A DNA stretch of 64,000 nt from Muraenolepis orangiensis (GCA_027704905.1 CM051001.1:37170554-37234553); one strand, 5' to 3'; shown: positions 11,642-22,507, numbered from the stretch's first letter. Notes: generated from the sequence alone by a model not told the origin. Numbers and translations are program-made.

Positions 11642-13950
11642 ACCAGAGCACCTTAGGCCGAAGGTCAATGATCGATTTTGTTATCGTATCATCTGGCCTG
11701 AGGCCGCATGTTTTGGACACTCGGGTGAAGAGAGGGGCAGAGCTGTCAACCGATCACCATCTGGTGGTGAGTTGGGTAAGATGGCGGGGGAAGCCTCTGG
11801 ACAGACCTGGTAAGCCCAAACGTGTAGTGCGGGTGAACTGGGAACGTCTGGTGGATGCCCCTGTCCGGGAGACCTTCAACTCACACCTCCGGCGGAATTT
11901 TTCGGGCATCTCTGTGGAGGCTGGGGGCATTGAGCCAGAGTGGTCATTGTTCAAAGCTTCTATTGCCGAAGCTGCGGTTGAGAGTTGTGGCCTCAAGGTC
12001 ATTGGTGCCTCAAGGGGCGGCAACCCTCGGACTTCGTGGTGGACACAGGTGGTCAGGGAAGCCGTCCGGCTGAAGAAGGAGGCCTTCCGGGCTATGTTAG
12101 CCTGTGAGACTCCGGACTCGGTTGCGAGGTATCGACAGGCCAAGAGGACGGCAGCCTCGGCTGTAGCGGAGGCAAAGCAGCGGGTGTGGGAGGAATTCGG
12201 AGAAGCCATGGAGAAGGACTTTCAGTCGGCACCAAAGCGTTTCTGGCAAACAATCCGGCGCCTCAGGAGGGGGAAGCGTGGGTCCATCCAAGCTGTGTAC
12301 AGTAAGGGTGGGACATTGCTGACCTCAACTGAGGAGGTGATCGGGCGGTGGAAAGAACACTTTGAAGAACTTCTTAACCCAACTACACCCTCAATGGTAG
12401 AGACAGAGCTGGAGGATGAAGGACGGCAAACATCAATCTCCCTGGAGGAAGTCACTGCGGTAGTCAAACATCTCCGCAGTGGCAAAGCCCCAGGGGTTGA
12501 TGAGATCCGTCCAGAAATGCTAAAGGCTCTGGGTGTTGAGGGGCTGTCATGGATGACACGTCTTTTCAACATTGCGTGGAAGTTTGGGACAGTGCCTGAG
12601 GAGTGGCAAACGGGGGTGGTGGTACCCCTGTTCAAAAAGGGTGACCAGAGGGTGTGTGCCAATTACAGGGGTATCACATTACTCAGCCTCCCTGGGAAAG
12701 TCTACTCCAAGGTGCTGGAAAGGAGGGTTCGGCCGATAGTCGAACCTCAGATTGAAGAGGAACAATGCGGATTCCGCCCTGGTCGTGGAACAACGGACCA
12801 GCTTTTCACTCTTGCAAGGATCCTGGAGGGGGCTTGGGAGTATGCCCATCCGGTCTACATGTGTTTTGTAGATTTGGAGAAGGCATATGATCGGGTCCCT
12901 CGGGAAATACTGTGGGGGGTGCTGCGGGAGTATGGGGTGCGGGGGTCATTGTTGAGGGCCATCCAATCTCTCTACTCCCAAAGCAAGAGCTGTGTCCGGA
13001 TTCTCGGTACAAAGTCAGGCCTGTCCTCAGTGGGTGTTGGCCTCCGCCAGGGCTGCGCTTTGTCACCCATCCTGTTTGTGATTTTCATGGACAGGATTTC
13101 AAGGCGTAGTCATGGAGGGGAGGGGTTTCAGTATGGTGGGCTCAGGATTGAATCGCTGCTGTTTGCAGATGATGTGGTCCTGTTTGCGTCATCAGTATGT
13201 GACCTTCAGCACTCACTGGATCGGTTTGCAGCAGAATGTGAAGCGGCTGGGATGAGGATCAGCACCTCCAAATCTGAGGCCATGGTTCTTAGCAGGAAAC
13301 CGGTGGATTGTCTACTCCAAGTAGGGAGGGAGTCCTTATCCCAAGTGAAGGAGTTCAAGTATCTCGGGGTCTTGTTCTCGAGTGAGGGGAGGATGGAGCG
13401 TAAGATTGACAGGAGAATAGGTGCAGCGGGAGCGGTATTGGGTGCACTTTGGCGCACCGTTGTAACCAAAAGAGAGCTGAGCCAGAAGGCAAAGCTCTCG
13501 ATCTACCGATCAGTCTTCGTTCCTACCCTCACCTATGGCCATGAGCAATGGGTAATGACCGAAAGGACGAGATCGCGAATACAAGCGGCCAAAATGAGTT
13601 TCCTCAGGAGGGTGGCTGGTATCTCCCTGAGGGATAGGGTGAGAAGCTCAGTCACTCGTGAGAGACTCGGAGTAGAGCCGCTGCTCCTTCGCGTAGAAAG
13701 GAGCCAGTTGAGGTGGTTCGGGCATCTAGTAAGGATGCTTCCTGGTCGCCTCCCGAGGGAGGTTTTCCAGGCACATCCAACTGGGAAGAGACCACGGGGC
13801 AGACCGAGGTACAGGTGGGGTGATTACATCTCCACACTGGCCTGGGAACGCCTCGGGATCCCCCAGTCAGAGCTAGTCGATGTTGCCAGGGAGAGGGAAG
13901 TTTGGAGTCCCCTGCTGGAGCTGCTACCTCCGCGACCCGATTTTGGATAA
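11642..13950 (+). CDS. Rex3 LINE reverse transcriptase, intact C-terminal ORF
   Basis: An uninterrupted frame of about 770 codons; the apparent start codon is in flanking host DNA, so the true N-terminus is missing. In order it has the end of the linker after the endonuclease, reverse-transcriptase motifs (SGKAPGVDEIRPEML, CGFRPGRGTTDQLF, FVDLEKAYDRVPRE, LRQGCALSPILF, LLFADDVVLF with catalytic FADD), the thumb, and the C-terminal region (RWFGHLVRM, then RPRGRPRYRW). The polymerase would copy its own RNA at a nicked target. Without stop codons over this length the insertion is probably fairly young. Confidence 0.92.
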
Positions 13951-13978
13951 GCGGGAGAAGATGGATGGATGGATGGAT
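11642..13978 (+). mobile_element. Rex3-type (RTE clade) LINE, 5'-truncated, with target duplication
   Basis: Flanked by an exact 11-bp duplication, GATTGAAGTGT, at 11631-11641 and 13979-13989. The 3' end is GGATAAGCGGGAGAAG followed by (ATGG)n, the typical Rex3 tail. It lacks the endonuclease region, which is present in the related copy at 53974-56595. Confidence 0.95.
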
Positions 13979-14376
13979 GATTGAAGTGTTTAATTCAAAG
14001 CCTTAAATAAAAAAGTGATTTGGGATTTTAGGGAGCCAAACATGTCTTGTTAACATGTTAGCATGTCTCCAGATGGACCCTGCAGACAGGCCCACCTGTT
14101 CCCAGCTGCTCTGTCACCCTTACTTTACCCGGGACCAGTTCCACCACAGGTAACAGACCTGGACCAAACGCTAGAGAAATGGACAGAACAGAGGGGAGGG
14201 AACGAGTGTCTTGTCCATGAATGTCAGTGCACAGTAATGTTAGCTGGGCCCATTTAGTGAGTTTTGCATATTAGCGCAGTGCTCTCCATGTATGTATTCC
14301 TAAACGGGTTACTGCTGTGCCGGTATTCTCCAGAAGAATATTGAATATTTTTTTGTTTCTATCATTTCCTGAATAG

Positions 14377-15167
14377 CTCTCTCACAGAGCTGAATGAGAT
14401 GGTCTGCAGCGATCGTTGTAACAAAAATGAACCACGAGGCTGGAGAAGGTTCAGGCCTCAGTGCTGCGCGTGTTCCCAGTGTTCCCTCTCCAGTGTTCCC
14501 AGTTATCCATGTGAGTCTGTCCACACACACTGTGTCAAATGGACATTGATTTTGTATGAATGCACCAAAAGAAAGACCACTGGCGAGAACGTCCTGATCT
14601 TCAGTCTGGTCTTCGTTGATACAGACTTTCAAAACTCAAGAAGTGGACGGGCCAATCGGCGCCAGGGGGAGAGAGAGTTTTAGTTCATTACAAGTCAACC
14701 CAGTAATTGTTTTCCCCATATGGGGCCAATCAGCTAACTAAAGTGACTGTGTTGCTCTCTTCACTGAAGAGAAACAAAAGCATCTCTGGGATTAACCTTA
14801 AGTGTAAATCTCTTTAAGATCCTTGTGTTTCATATCAAATGGTTTTGATGACTTTGAGCACCGCCGTTGTCACAGAAGCGCTCTAGACTGCAGTGCTGCT
14901 CTCCTTCTTTAAGAACTAAACCTCCTCCCCCTAGTGCTGATTGGTCCACTTTTTAAGCTTTGGAAGTTGGTTTCAACGGGATGCATTCAAACCACTTCTA
15001 CTTACGGCCCAAATCCATTAATCTTTTGTATGAATTGCCTCCTCAATAGATGCTTGACAGCATGAGGAAGGAGGAGCCTTCAGGGACAGAGAACCTGGAG
15101 GGACAGCGAGACGGAGAGAGGAGCTGTGCTCTGTCCTCACCTGAACCTGCTGGTCCCAAGTTAGCTT
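14377..15167 (+). pseudogene. Possible further exons of the kinase remnant
   Basis: Two segments have good acceptor and donor signals: 14377-14510 and 15050-15167. The second reads MLDSMRKEEPSGTENLEG and is hydrophilic. Neither shows a domain. They follow the kinase exons on the same strand and could be its C-terminal tail, but this rests on splice signals only. Confidence 0.3.
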
Positions 15168-15435
15168 GTAAGTGGCTGGATTTATACCTCTTTACGTTTT
15201 ACAAAATAAGTATTTTTGAGTTGCGATTCACACCAAAAAAGATCCTGTACATACATATTCTGGTGATTTTATTATTATTAAATCAGTCTAAATGTTTTTT
15301 AATTTTCCTTTGAAGGGATTGAGGAGGGGCCTGTGGAAGGGGGGGGGGGAAAGAAGCAGCTCTTGGAAGAACCCTGAAGGCTGAGGGGTCTCTTCACCTG
15401 CTGTCTCCCCAGGTAGGGGCAAGAGACGGGAGGCA

Positions 15436-15815
15436 GGGGACCACTAATGTCTACCTTCCATGGTCCCCATAGGGGACCACTAATGTCTACCTTCCATGGT
15501 CCCCACAGGGGACCACTAATGTCTACCTTCCATGGTCCCCACAGGGGACCACTAATGTCTACCTTCCATGGTCCCCACAGGGGACCACTAATGTCTACCT
15601 TCCATGGTCCTACAGGGGACCACTAATGTCTACCTTCCATGGTCCTACAGGGGACCACTAATGTCTACCTTCCATGGTCCCCACAGGGGACCACTAATGT
15701 CTACCTTCCATGGTCCTACAGGGGACCACTAATGTCTACCTTCCATGGTCCTACAGGGGACCACTAATGTCTACCTTCCATGGTCCCCACAGGGGACCAC
15801 TAATGTCTACCTTCA
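15436..15815. repeat. Minisatellite, about 36-bp unit
   Basis: About eleven units of GGGGACCACTAATGTCTACC plus TTCCATGGTCC and a CCACA or TACA variant end. No function is proposed. Confidence 0.95.
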
Positions 15816-16337
15816 GGTCCAAGAAGCTCCCCCTCAGCAGACACTGAGACAGGGGGCCTTAGGGAAGAACAATAAGAGAAAACGGTTGGAAAACCTCCAA
15901 CACATTACATTGAAAAAAATGTTTTTTAACCAAACCCGATTATATAAAGGAAGTGTATAGTGAACAACGTTATGCCAACGTCTTGTTTAAAAACTCATTC
16001 ACTCATTAGAGGTGCAATGTGTAAGATTGAACAATAAATTAAAAGTTTAAAACATAAAAAAGTGGACTAGGATTATCAACAGAATGTGAAGAAGAAACAA
16101 GAGTTGTGTCGTAATGTCAAAGTCGTCTATGTATTGTGTTCAGAGATATTTACTTTAGTCAGCCGCTAGCCCGCTGGTGCTGGCCGTACCTGTAGTACCA
16201 CTTTGTACCTCAAGAGGCGCTGTTACTGCAGCGTGTCCTCAGAACTACACCATTGTAGGACGAGTCAAATCAAAGATGGCGGGTAGTAAAATTCATCAAA
16301 ATGAACATTAACAATTAACAATTAATCACATTACAAC
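15816..16337. other. Unassigned sequence left of gypsy element
   Basis: No gene was recognised. The last five bases, ACAAC at 16333-16337, are the target duplication of the gypsy insertion. Confidence 0.5.
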
Positions 16338-16510
16338 TGTCGTGTTATTCCACAAGCATACACGTGAGTCCTCTGTGTTCGGTTGTAAGTGTATTTTATT
16401 GCTAGATCCACACACAGCCGTCTCGCTCCGCTCCTCGCCTAGCCTGCTCTAGCGTACCCGGCCGTGACGTCACTACGGTGGCCTGCACACCAATTAACAA
16501 TAACACCACA
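16338..16510 (-). repeat. 3' LTR of gypsy element
   Basis: 173 bp, minus-strand orientation. It preserves TG...CA ends and is paired with 20831-21003. Confidence 0.95.
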
Positions 16511-16788
16511 TCTCCCTTTCTAGAATCAATGAGTAGACTGTCATTGATTCACCAGACCTTAGAGGATTATTCTGCCTCTATATCTAAAAGGTCTGTTCCT
16601 ATCTGAACTGATCAAATAACCCCTTTTACCTAACGCCCTATATAAACATAGGCTATATTAAACACTGCGTTCCTCTTTAACTCCCTCATAACTAAACGAA
16701 CATATCAGAACATGAACACATTTCTTAACTTCAAATAAACTTCTATTATGGGAATGTCTTTTTCTTTTTAGTCTCTTACAGGTCCAAC

Positions 16789-19700
16789 CTAGTTGGTTTC
16801 ACCACGACTCTCCCAGACCTGGTTCTGGGAGTAGCTGGCGGTTGCGGGACATTCTGCTTTGGAGGTTCTGTCGAACTCCCTCCCAGAAGTTGCTCGGTAA
16901 CACCACCTCCACTCCGCGCCGGTGACGACTCCATGGGGATGAGATGGCGGCGGTTTCGCCTTACTGTCCCATGAGGTCCATCCACAATGTATGAACGCGG
17001 TGTAGAGTGCAACTCCAGTTGCACTTTGATCTGTGACCCACACTTCCTTTCCGGGAATGAGCCCGTTGAGGCTTCGTGCACGATGACGCCGGTTGTAGCT
17101 TTGCGCATCTCTCATCCTCTTTTCCTCTTCTTTCAGGACAACCACCTCACTGTTAGGAAGAGCAGGGACCAGTAGAGCAGGAAGCGTTGGCACTGTCGTG
17201 CGGAGTCTCCTGCCCATCAGAAGTTGAGCTGGGCTGTATCCGTTATGCAACGGGGTGGCCCTGTATGCTAGCAGAGCGCGGTATGGGTCAGCTGCTTTCT
17301 TCAGAAAACGTTTTACTGTCTTGACCGCACGTTCTGCTTCCCCATTACTTTGCGGATATCTCGGGCTGCTTGTGACATGGCGAAACCCGTAGGACGCTGC
17401 AAACGCTGCAAAGGCCATTCCGGAGAACTGCGGCCCGTTGTCCGTCACCAGTTCCTCTGGGATACCGTGCCGTGCGAAGATCGATTTGAGGTGATGGATG
17501 ACGTCTGTTGATTTTGTGGGAGTCAGCAGAGCGATCTCCACGTATCTCGATGCATAGTCCACCACCAGCAGGTATTTCTTGCTCTCCAGCATGAACAGGT
17601 CTGCTCCCAACTTCTGCCATGGTCTCCCCGGGTATTGAGATGGCATCAGTGGCTCCATTTGGTTTTGTCTCTCTTTGCTGCATGTTCGGCAGTTGAGAAC
17701 TAACTCACTCAGCTGCTGGCTCAGCCCGGGCCACCATACAGACTGTCGTGCGCGCTCCCTGCACTTTACCACCCCCTGGTGGCCTTCATGCAGCCTGGCA
17801 AGCACATCATTCCTCATTGTTGAAGGGATGACAAGCCTACTTCCCCTCAGCAAGAGTCCCTCCTCTACTGTGAATAACGCCTGTTCCGCCCAGTACAGCC
17901 TGAGAGCCGGTTCACTGTTGTGTGCTGGCCATCCCTCTGCACTCAGCTGCATTACCCGTGCGCACACACTGTCCCTCCCCAGCTGCTCTCTCAGCTCGTC
18001 CAGGTAGGCGGTGCTCGCTGGCAGGTTCTCCATTATCATGTCCACATAGATGTTTGTACTCTCAAACAACTCCTTCTCATCCGGTGTTTCCCTCCTCTTC
18101 ACAGGAGCACGTGAGAGCGTATCGGCAGTCCACAGGCACTTCCCTGGCACATGAGCAATGGAGTAGGAATAGCGCATCAGGCGCATCCGGAAGCGCAGAA
18201 TCCGCGGAGGGAGAGCATCCAACGCCTGAGACCCCAGGAGACTCAGGAGAGGCTTGTGATCCGTCTCTAGCTGGAAGTGTCTGCCGATGAGAAAGTTGCG
18301 AAACCTCTCACAAGCCCAGGTCAGGCCTAAGGCCTCCTTCTCGACCTGCGCGTATCTCTGCTCAGTTTGTGTGAGAGACCGTGACACGTAGGCTACTGGT
18401 CTCCACACTCCATCCCATTTTTGGAGGAACACACTCCCTAAGCCATAAGACGACGCGTCTGCTGAGACTTTGCACTCCCTGTTGGGATCATACATGGCCA
18501 ATACTGGTGGGGATATTAGTGCATCCTTCAAATCTTGGAAGGCTCTGGCCTGCTCGATGCCCCACAGCCAGCAGTTCTTCTTTGACAGAAGGTCTCGCAG
18601 AGGCTTGTCTCTCTCCGCCAGCTGCGGGATAAACTTCCCCAGCTGGTTTACCATGCCGAGAAAGCTTCTCAGCTCACTCACGTTCGTCGGCTCCTTCATC
18701 CTCCTTACGGCCTCCGTCTTACTCGGGTCGGGGCTAATGCCGCTGGTGGAGACGATATGGCCTAGAAAGGTCACCTCTTCCTTTGACAGGTCGCACTTAT
18801 CTATGTTCAGGGTGATTCCGGCCTTCTCGATCCTCCCCAACACGACATGCAGACGAGCATCATGTTCCTCTTGTGTTCGGCCCCACACTAGCACATCGTC
18901 CATGTGGCAGACGACACCCTCCAGCCCTTCCGTGACCTCAGTCACCATTCTGTTTTGGAAGTGTTCGGGGGCGGAAGCGATGCCGAAAGGTAGACGATTG
19001 AAGAAATATCGCCCAAAGGGCGTAATGAAGGTTGTGTACTTTGACGAATCTTCAGTCAGAGGGATTTGCCAAAATCCCATATTTGCGTCCAACTTGCTGA
19101 ATATTCGGGCTCCAGCCAGCATTCCCAGTGTTTCCTCCACTGTCGGCAGGGTGTACTTTTCCCGGCACACTGACTCATTGAGGTTCGTGAGATCAACACA
19201 TATGCGTACAGCACCTGTCTTCTTGGGAACCACCACAATGCCGGCACACCAGTCAGTTGGCTCTTCGATCCGGCTGATCACCCCGAGGCTTTCCATGCGG
19301 GACAGTTCATTCTTGACTTTGTCCATCAGTGGCAATGGAATCCTTCTGGGCGTCTTCAGCGAGAATGGTTGGGCCCCAGTTTTCAGCCTGATTGCATACG
19401 GCTGTCTCATCTCACCTAGACCACTGCATATCTTCGGGTAGGTTTTCTTGAGCGTCTCCATTGTGATACTGTCTAGACGTGCCACAAGCTCCATTTTACC
19501 GATAGCAGGCCTCCCCAGCAACGCTGTGTGCAGGTGTCGAGTGACATACACATCCTCCAACACCTCTTTCTCTCCCCTCCTCAGCAACAGCGTGGCGACG
19601 CCCACAACATCTAGTGGACTCCTCCCAGGTCCCATCAGTGGCTTAGTTGACTTCCGGAGGGTAGGTGGATGTTTGTCTCTGTAAATCTCACGGAATACAG

Positions 19701-20736
19701 TGTGAGGCATCACTGTAACATCAGCACCGGTGTCTATTTTGAATGGCACATGACTGTGACCGATGTCTATGCTGACCATCCATGGCTCACCATCAGCTGT
19801 GATGCTGCCTAAGAACATACAGTCCTCGTCTTCTTCACAGGAGCAGGAATAGTCCTCTTCAACCTCATGTACAGCTTTGGATGACTTACACACACGCTTG
19901 TAATGTCCCATCTTCCCACATGAATGACATTTCACTTCATTAGCAGGGCAATCGCGTTGTGAATGTGACATAGAACTGCCACATTTATGACACTGGACAC
20001 TTTTCCCCTTTAAGTATTGGGCACTGTGTGGCTTGGCTTGGTAGCCGTTAGCCTGTTGAGGTTTATTTCTAGCATATGTCCTGCTACTGCTCTTAAACAC
20101 TCTGTCCACAGATGTAGCATCACTTGCCTCTGTCCTGGTGTCCCCTCGCAGAGAAGATTGCTGTCTTTTCACCTCTTCACTCTGCCTCGCCATGTTTATT
20201 GCCTTTTCCAGGGTCAAGTCCGGGTCCAGTTGCATGCGTTCGGACAGCCGCTTATCCATCAGTCCGACGACAAGCCTGTCGCGAATAAGCTCATCATGTA
20301 GCACTCCGTACATACAATGCTCCGCCAGCGCATACAGTGCCGTCACAAATGAGTCCACTGTTTCACATTCTCCCTGCTTGCGCATGTTAAATTTGGCACG
20401 CTCGTAGATGACATTTTTCTTGACTACGAAGAAACCCTGTAATCCATTGCGCACTCCTTGGTAAGTACCTCTTAGATCGTCTGTCAGATTTAGTCCACGT
20501 AAAATATCATCCGCCTCATCTCCCATGCAATATATTAGCGTGTTGACTTGATTCTCTTCAGAGCTAGCATTCAGGTTACTTGCCAGACGGAATCGTTCGA
20601 ACCTGCGTATCCATTTGGCCCACTCTTGCGGCTTTGAAAAGTCAAAGGACTCGGGAGGCTGGATGCTGAACGTAGCACTTGAGCCTGGCGCCGCCCTCTG
20701 GGCTGCCGCTGCTCCCGCATTAGCATTATCAACCAT
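16789..20736 (-). CDS. Gypsy gag-pol polyprotein
   Basis: 1315 codons in one frame. Order of parts: gag (about 1-245); two CCHC zinc knuckles (CHKCGSSMSHSQRDC at about 249, CHSCGKMGHYKRVC at about 270); aspartic protease with DTGAD at about 335; reverse transcriptase (FSKLDANMGFWQIPL, then HMDD in place of YMDD at about 611); RNase H (SADASSYGLGSV at about 750); and integrase with an HHCC finger and DDE core (VTDNGPQFSG, SNGEAER) to about 1250. Near 17010-17050 the frame leaves the expected C-terminal sequence. The matching tail is in another minus frame (16776-17108, with HSTPRSYIVDG and RRNRRHL), so one indel probably breaks the extreme C-terminus of integrase. Confidence 0.93.
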   Translation of the reverse strand: MVDNANAGAAAAQRAAPGSSATFSIQPPESFDFSKPQEWAKWIRRFERFRLASNLNASSEENQVNTLIYCMGDEADDILRGLNLTDDLRGTYQGVRNGLQGFFVVKKNVIYERAKFNMRKQGECETVDSFVTALYALAEHCMYGVLHDELIRDRLVVGLMDKRLSERMQLDPDLTLEKAINMARQSEEVKRQQSSLRGDTRTEASDATSVDRVFKSSSRTYARNKPQQANGYQAKPHSAQYLKGKSVQCHKCGSSMSHSQRDCPANEVKCHSCGKMGHYKRVCKSSKAVHEVEEDYSCSCEEDEDCMFLGSITADGEPWMVSIDIGHSHVPFKIDTGADVTVMPHTVFREIYRDKHPPTLRKSTKPLMGPGRSPLDVVGVATLLLRRGEKEVLEDVYVTRHLHTALLGRPAIGKMELVARLDSITMETLKKTYPKICSGLGEMRQPYAIRLKTGAQPFSLKTPRRIPLPLMDKVKNELSRMESLGVISRIEEPTDWCAGIVVVPKKTGAVRICVDLTNLNESVCREKYTLPTVEETLGMLAGARIFSKLDANMGFWQIPLTEDSSKYTTFITPFGRYFFNRLPFGIASAPEHFQNRMVTEVTEGLEGVVCHMDDVLVWGRTQEEHDARLHVVLGRIEKAGITLNIDKCDLSKEEVTFLGHIVSTSGISPDPSKTEAVRRMKEPTNVSELRSFLGMVNQLGKFIPQLAERDKPLRDLLSKKNCWLWGIEQARAFQDLKDALISPPVLAMYDPNRECKVSADASSYGLGSVFLQKWDGVWRPVAYVSRSLTQTEQRYAQVEKEALGLTWACERFRNFLIGRHFQLETDHKPLLSLLGSQALDALPPRILRFRMRLMRYSYSIAHVPGKCLWTADTLSRAPVKRRETPDEKELFESTNIYVDMIMENLPASTAYLDELREQLGRDSVCARVMQLSAEGWPAHNSEPALRLYWAEQALFTVEEGLLLRGSRLVIPSTMRNDVLARLHEGHQGVVKCRERARQSVWWPGLSQQLSELVLNCRTCSKERQNQMEPLMPSQYPGRPWQKLGADLFMLESKKYLLVVDYASRYVEIALLTPTKSTDVIHHLKSIFARHGIPEELVTDNGPQFSGMAFAAFAASYGFRHVTSSPRYPQSNGEAERAVKTVKRFLKKAADPYRALLAYRATPLHNGYSPAQLLMGRRLRTTVPTLPALLVPALPNSEVVVLKEEEKRMRDAQSYNRRHRARSLNGLIPGKEVWVTDQSATGVALYTAFIHCGWTSWDSKAKPPPSHPHGVVTGAEWRWCYRATSGREFDRTSKAECPATASYSQNQVWESRGETN

Positions 20737-20830
20737 GCTGTTCGTCCTCCCTTCTCGCCGTCAACCAGCTCCAAATGACACTTATTGTCCGACTAACTTT
20801 TACACTTCACTCACAGGACTTCTGACACCA

Positions 20831-21003
20831 TGTCGTGTTATTCCACAAGCATACACGTGAGTCCTCTGTGTTCGGTTGTAAGTGTATTTTATTGCTAGAT
20901 CCACACACAGCCGTCTCGCTCCGCTCCTCGCCTAGCCTGCTCTAGCGTACCCAGCCGTGACGTCACTACGGTGGCCTGCACACCAATTAACAATAACACC
21001 ACA
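20831..21003 (-). repeat. 5' LTR of gypsy element
   Basis: 173 bp, one substitution from the partner LTR. On the minus strand it is followed by the primer-binding site. Confidence 0.95.
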
Positions 21004-21008
21004 ACAAC

Positions 21009-21999
21009 GTTACCATGTAAACCAATTAATCAATGAACAATGAATCACATTACGTTACCTTGTCAAGCCAACCTCGCTACTTTGATCTCTTCTTGTCTTC
21101 TTGTCTAACTGAGTTAGGCTACGCTATAATGAAACTACACTTGATTGCCATTTGACAGAAGTAATACGCACATGTTTAACTTCGTTATTTCCTAATGTTT
21201 ACATACTTGTTTTATCATGTCGTGACCTTCAATAAAGTATATGTAGTTTACTCGGCGTAATGATGGGTTACGCTGTGGTGTTTCAAAGTACAGCTACCCG
21301 ATGACCACTAGGGGGAGACAAAGCACGTCTGTTACATGTCGCGTGGCTTCCTGAAACACTAGTGTGGCTTTCTGCATACAAGTTTAAAATGGGTCAAAAG
21401 AATCGGGTCATTTTCATTCATAATGTTCGACTTTGAGCCTAATCAGATTTTTAATTAAATGATTTTTTTTAAATAGTATGAAATAGTTTTAATGTTTTCC
21501 TCTAAGATTAAACTATATCAGAAATATTTACACTAAAATGACATAACGTGTGTTATTGCCTTAAATACTGTGTTGCACTCTTTCATGTAGCATCATAATT
21601 GCATATTTCTTCATCTCCATTTGCTTCATTCCTTGTTCTCCTATCCAAAACAGAGCCAGGAACCTTGGAGGGAATGTGCCTAAGAAGACGATGGATTCAG
21701 ACCTCTGGGGGAGGTCTCTGAGGGAAAGGGTTTACCTTTAGGAGACAAAGAAGCAGACCAAAATGTGGGACATCCATGTCAATAATTGTGTTTAGTGTGA
21801 TGAGTATTATGTAATCTAAAATTAGAATATGTACAATGAACGACACAAAAATTTACATTTTGTGAACTGTGTGTGGTTCTATTGTTAGTAGGTATAAAGT
21901 GTTGTTTATAGTATTGTATAGTATAGTATTGCATAGTTGAGCATAGACTAGCATAGTATTGTTGTTTAAATTCATACTGCAGGAGGGAATGGGGGTAAG
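21009..21999. other. Unassigned sequence right of gypsy element
   Basis: Mostly AT-rich. A segment at about 21653-21740 is preceded by an acceptor-like CAAAACAG and is more GC-rich, so a terminal exon is conceivable, but no homology is visible. Confidence 0.4.
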
Positions 22000-22140
22000 C
22001 AGCAGGGATAGCTCAGTCTGTTGGGCTTGTCTTGGGAACTGGAAGGTCGCCTGTTCAAGTCCCCAAAACAGTGTATATCCACTGCTCCCCGGGCCTGTAT
22101 ATACAATGGCTGCCCACTGCTCTTAAGACCACCATGGGTT
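22000..22140 (+). mobile_element. tRNA-derived SINE
   Basis: A box A-like TAGCTCAGTCTGTTGGG at about 22009 and a box B-like GTTCAAGTCC at about 22053 have the spacing of an internal RNA polymerase III promoter. The sequence after box B is unrelated to tRNA, so this is a SINE and not a tRNA gene. Confidence 0.7.
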
Positions 22141-22160
22141 AAATGAGAGACACACAGACC

Positions 22161-22198
22161 TTTAATCCTGTAAAGACCTTTGTCTTTACAGGATTAAA
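22161..22198. repeat. Hairpin with 17-bp perfect stem and 4-base loop
   Basis: The arms at 22161-22177 and 22182-22198 are exact reverse complements with a CTTT loop. It follows the SINE. Confidence 0.85.
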
Positions 22199-22301
22199 TC
22201 CTCCACATTCAGATTAAGTATTCCATTCTACTAAAACATCTTAAATCTTGTTCATAGCAGTTCCATCTCCTCAGATAGCAGCTAAAACACACACACACAC
22301 A

Positions 22302-22507
22302 CGTCATCATCAAGTTTGCTGACGACACGACAGTGATGGGCCTGATCGCCGGCGACGACGAGACAGCCTACAGGGAGGAGGTCGGATCGCTGGAGCAGTG
22401 GTGCCAGGAGAACAGCCTCGCCCTCAACGTCAAGAAGACCAAGGAGCTGATGGTGGACTACAGGAAGCAGAGAGGAGAGCACGGCCCTATCTCCATCGAC
22501 GGGAAAT
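22302..22507 (+). mobile_element. L2-type LINE fragment, reverse-transcriptase palm
   Basis: Reads the FADDTTVMGLIAGDDETAY region to the TKELMVDYRKQRGEHGPI region of the same LINE family found at 34950-36387 and 50941-53860. It is the parent sequence of the 75-bp minisatellite that follows. Confidence 0.85.

Larger units (their letters stand above)
10226..14149 (+). pseudogene. CDK-like (CDKL-type) protein kinase, broken multi-exon gene
   Basis: Exons with consensus splice sites: 10226-10409, 10596-10772, 10962-11065, 11373 to about 11486, and 14073-14149. Together they carry kinase subdomains V to XI: KLYGVFELLDHDM, SYQILRGVHFLHSRN, HRDIKPPNILVS (HRD motif present), a degenerate DLG in place of DFG, MAPE, DAWSVGC, and MDPADRPTCSQLLCHPYF. 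The pattern is closest to the CDKL branch of CMGC kinases. The N-lobe (glycine loop and catalytic lysine) is absent. An in-frame TAG at 10343 with a frame change after it, a frame change near 10650 and a TAG at 11468 argue for a pseudogene. A Rex3 LINE sits between the last two exons. Confidence 0.65.
16338..21003 (-). mobile_element. Nearly intact Ty3/gypsy LTR retrotransposon
   Basis: Two 173-bp LTRs (16338-16510 and 20831-21003) begin TG and end CA, and differ at one base (CCCGGCCG versus CCCAGCCG). They are flanked by the 5-bp duplication ACAAC (16333-16337, 21004-21008). On the minus strand the primer-binding region next to the 5' LTR reads TGGTGTCAGAAGTCC, and a polypurine tract (AGAAAGGGAGA) abuts the 3' LTR. 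A single gag-pol frame fills the interior. LTR identity and the open frame indicate a recent insertion. Confidence 0.97.

Noticed and set aside
18470..19441. 323-codon plus-strand frame
   Set aside because: Antisense shadow of gypsy gag-pol, with no recognisable domain.
22000..22080. Functional tRNA gene
   Set aside because: Box A and B are present, but no acceptor stem or anticodon arm pairing is evident, and SINE-type sequence continues downstream.
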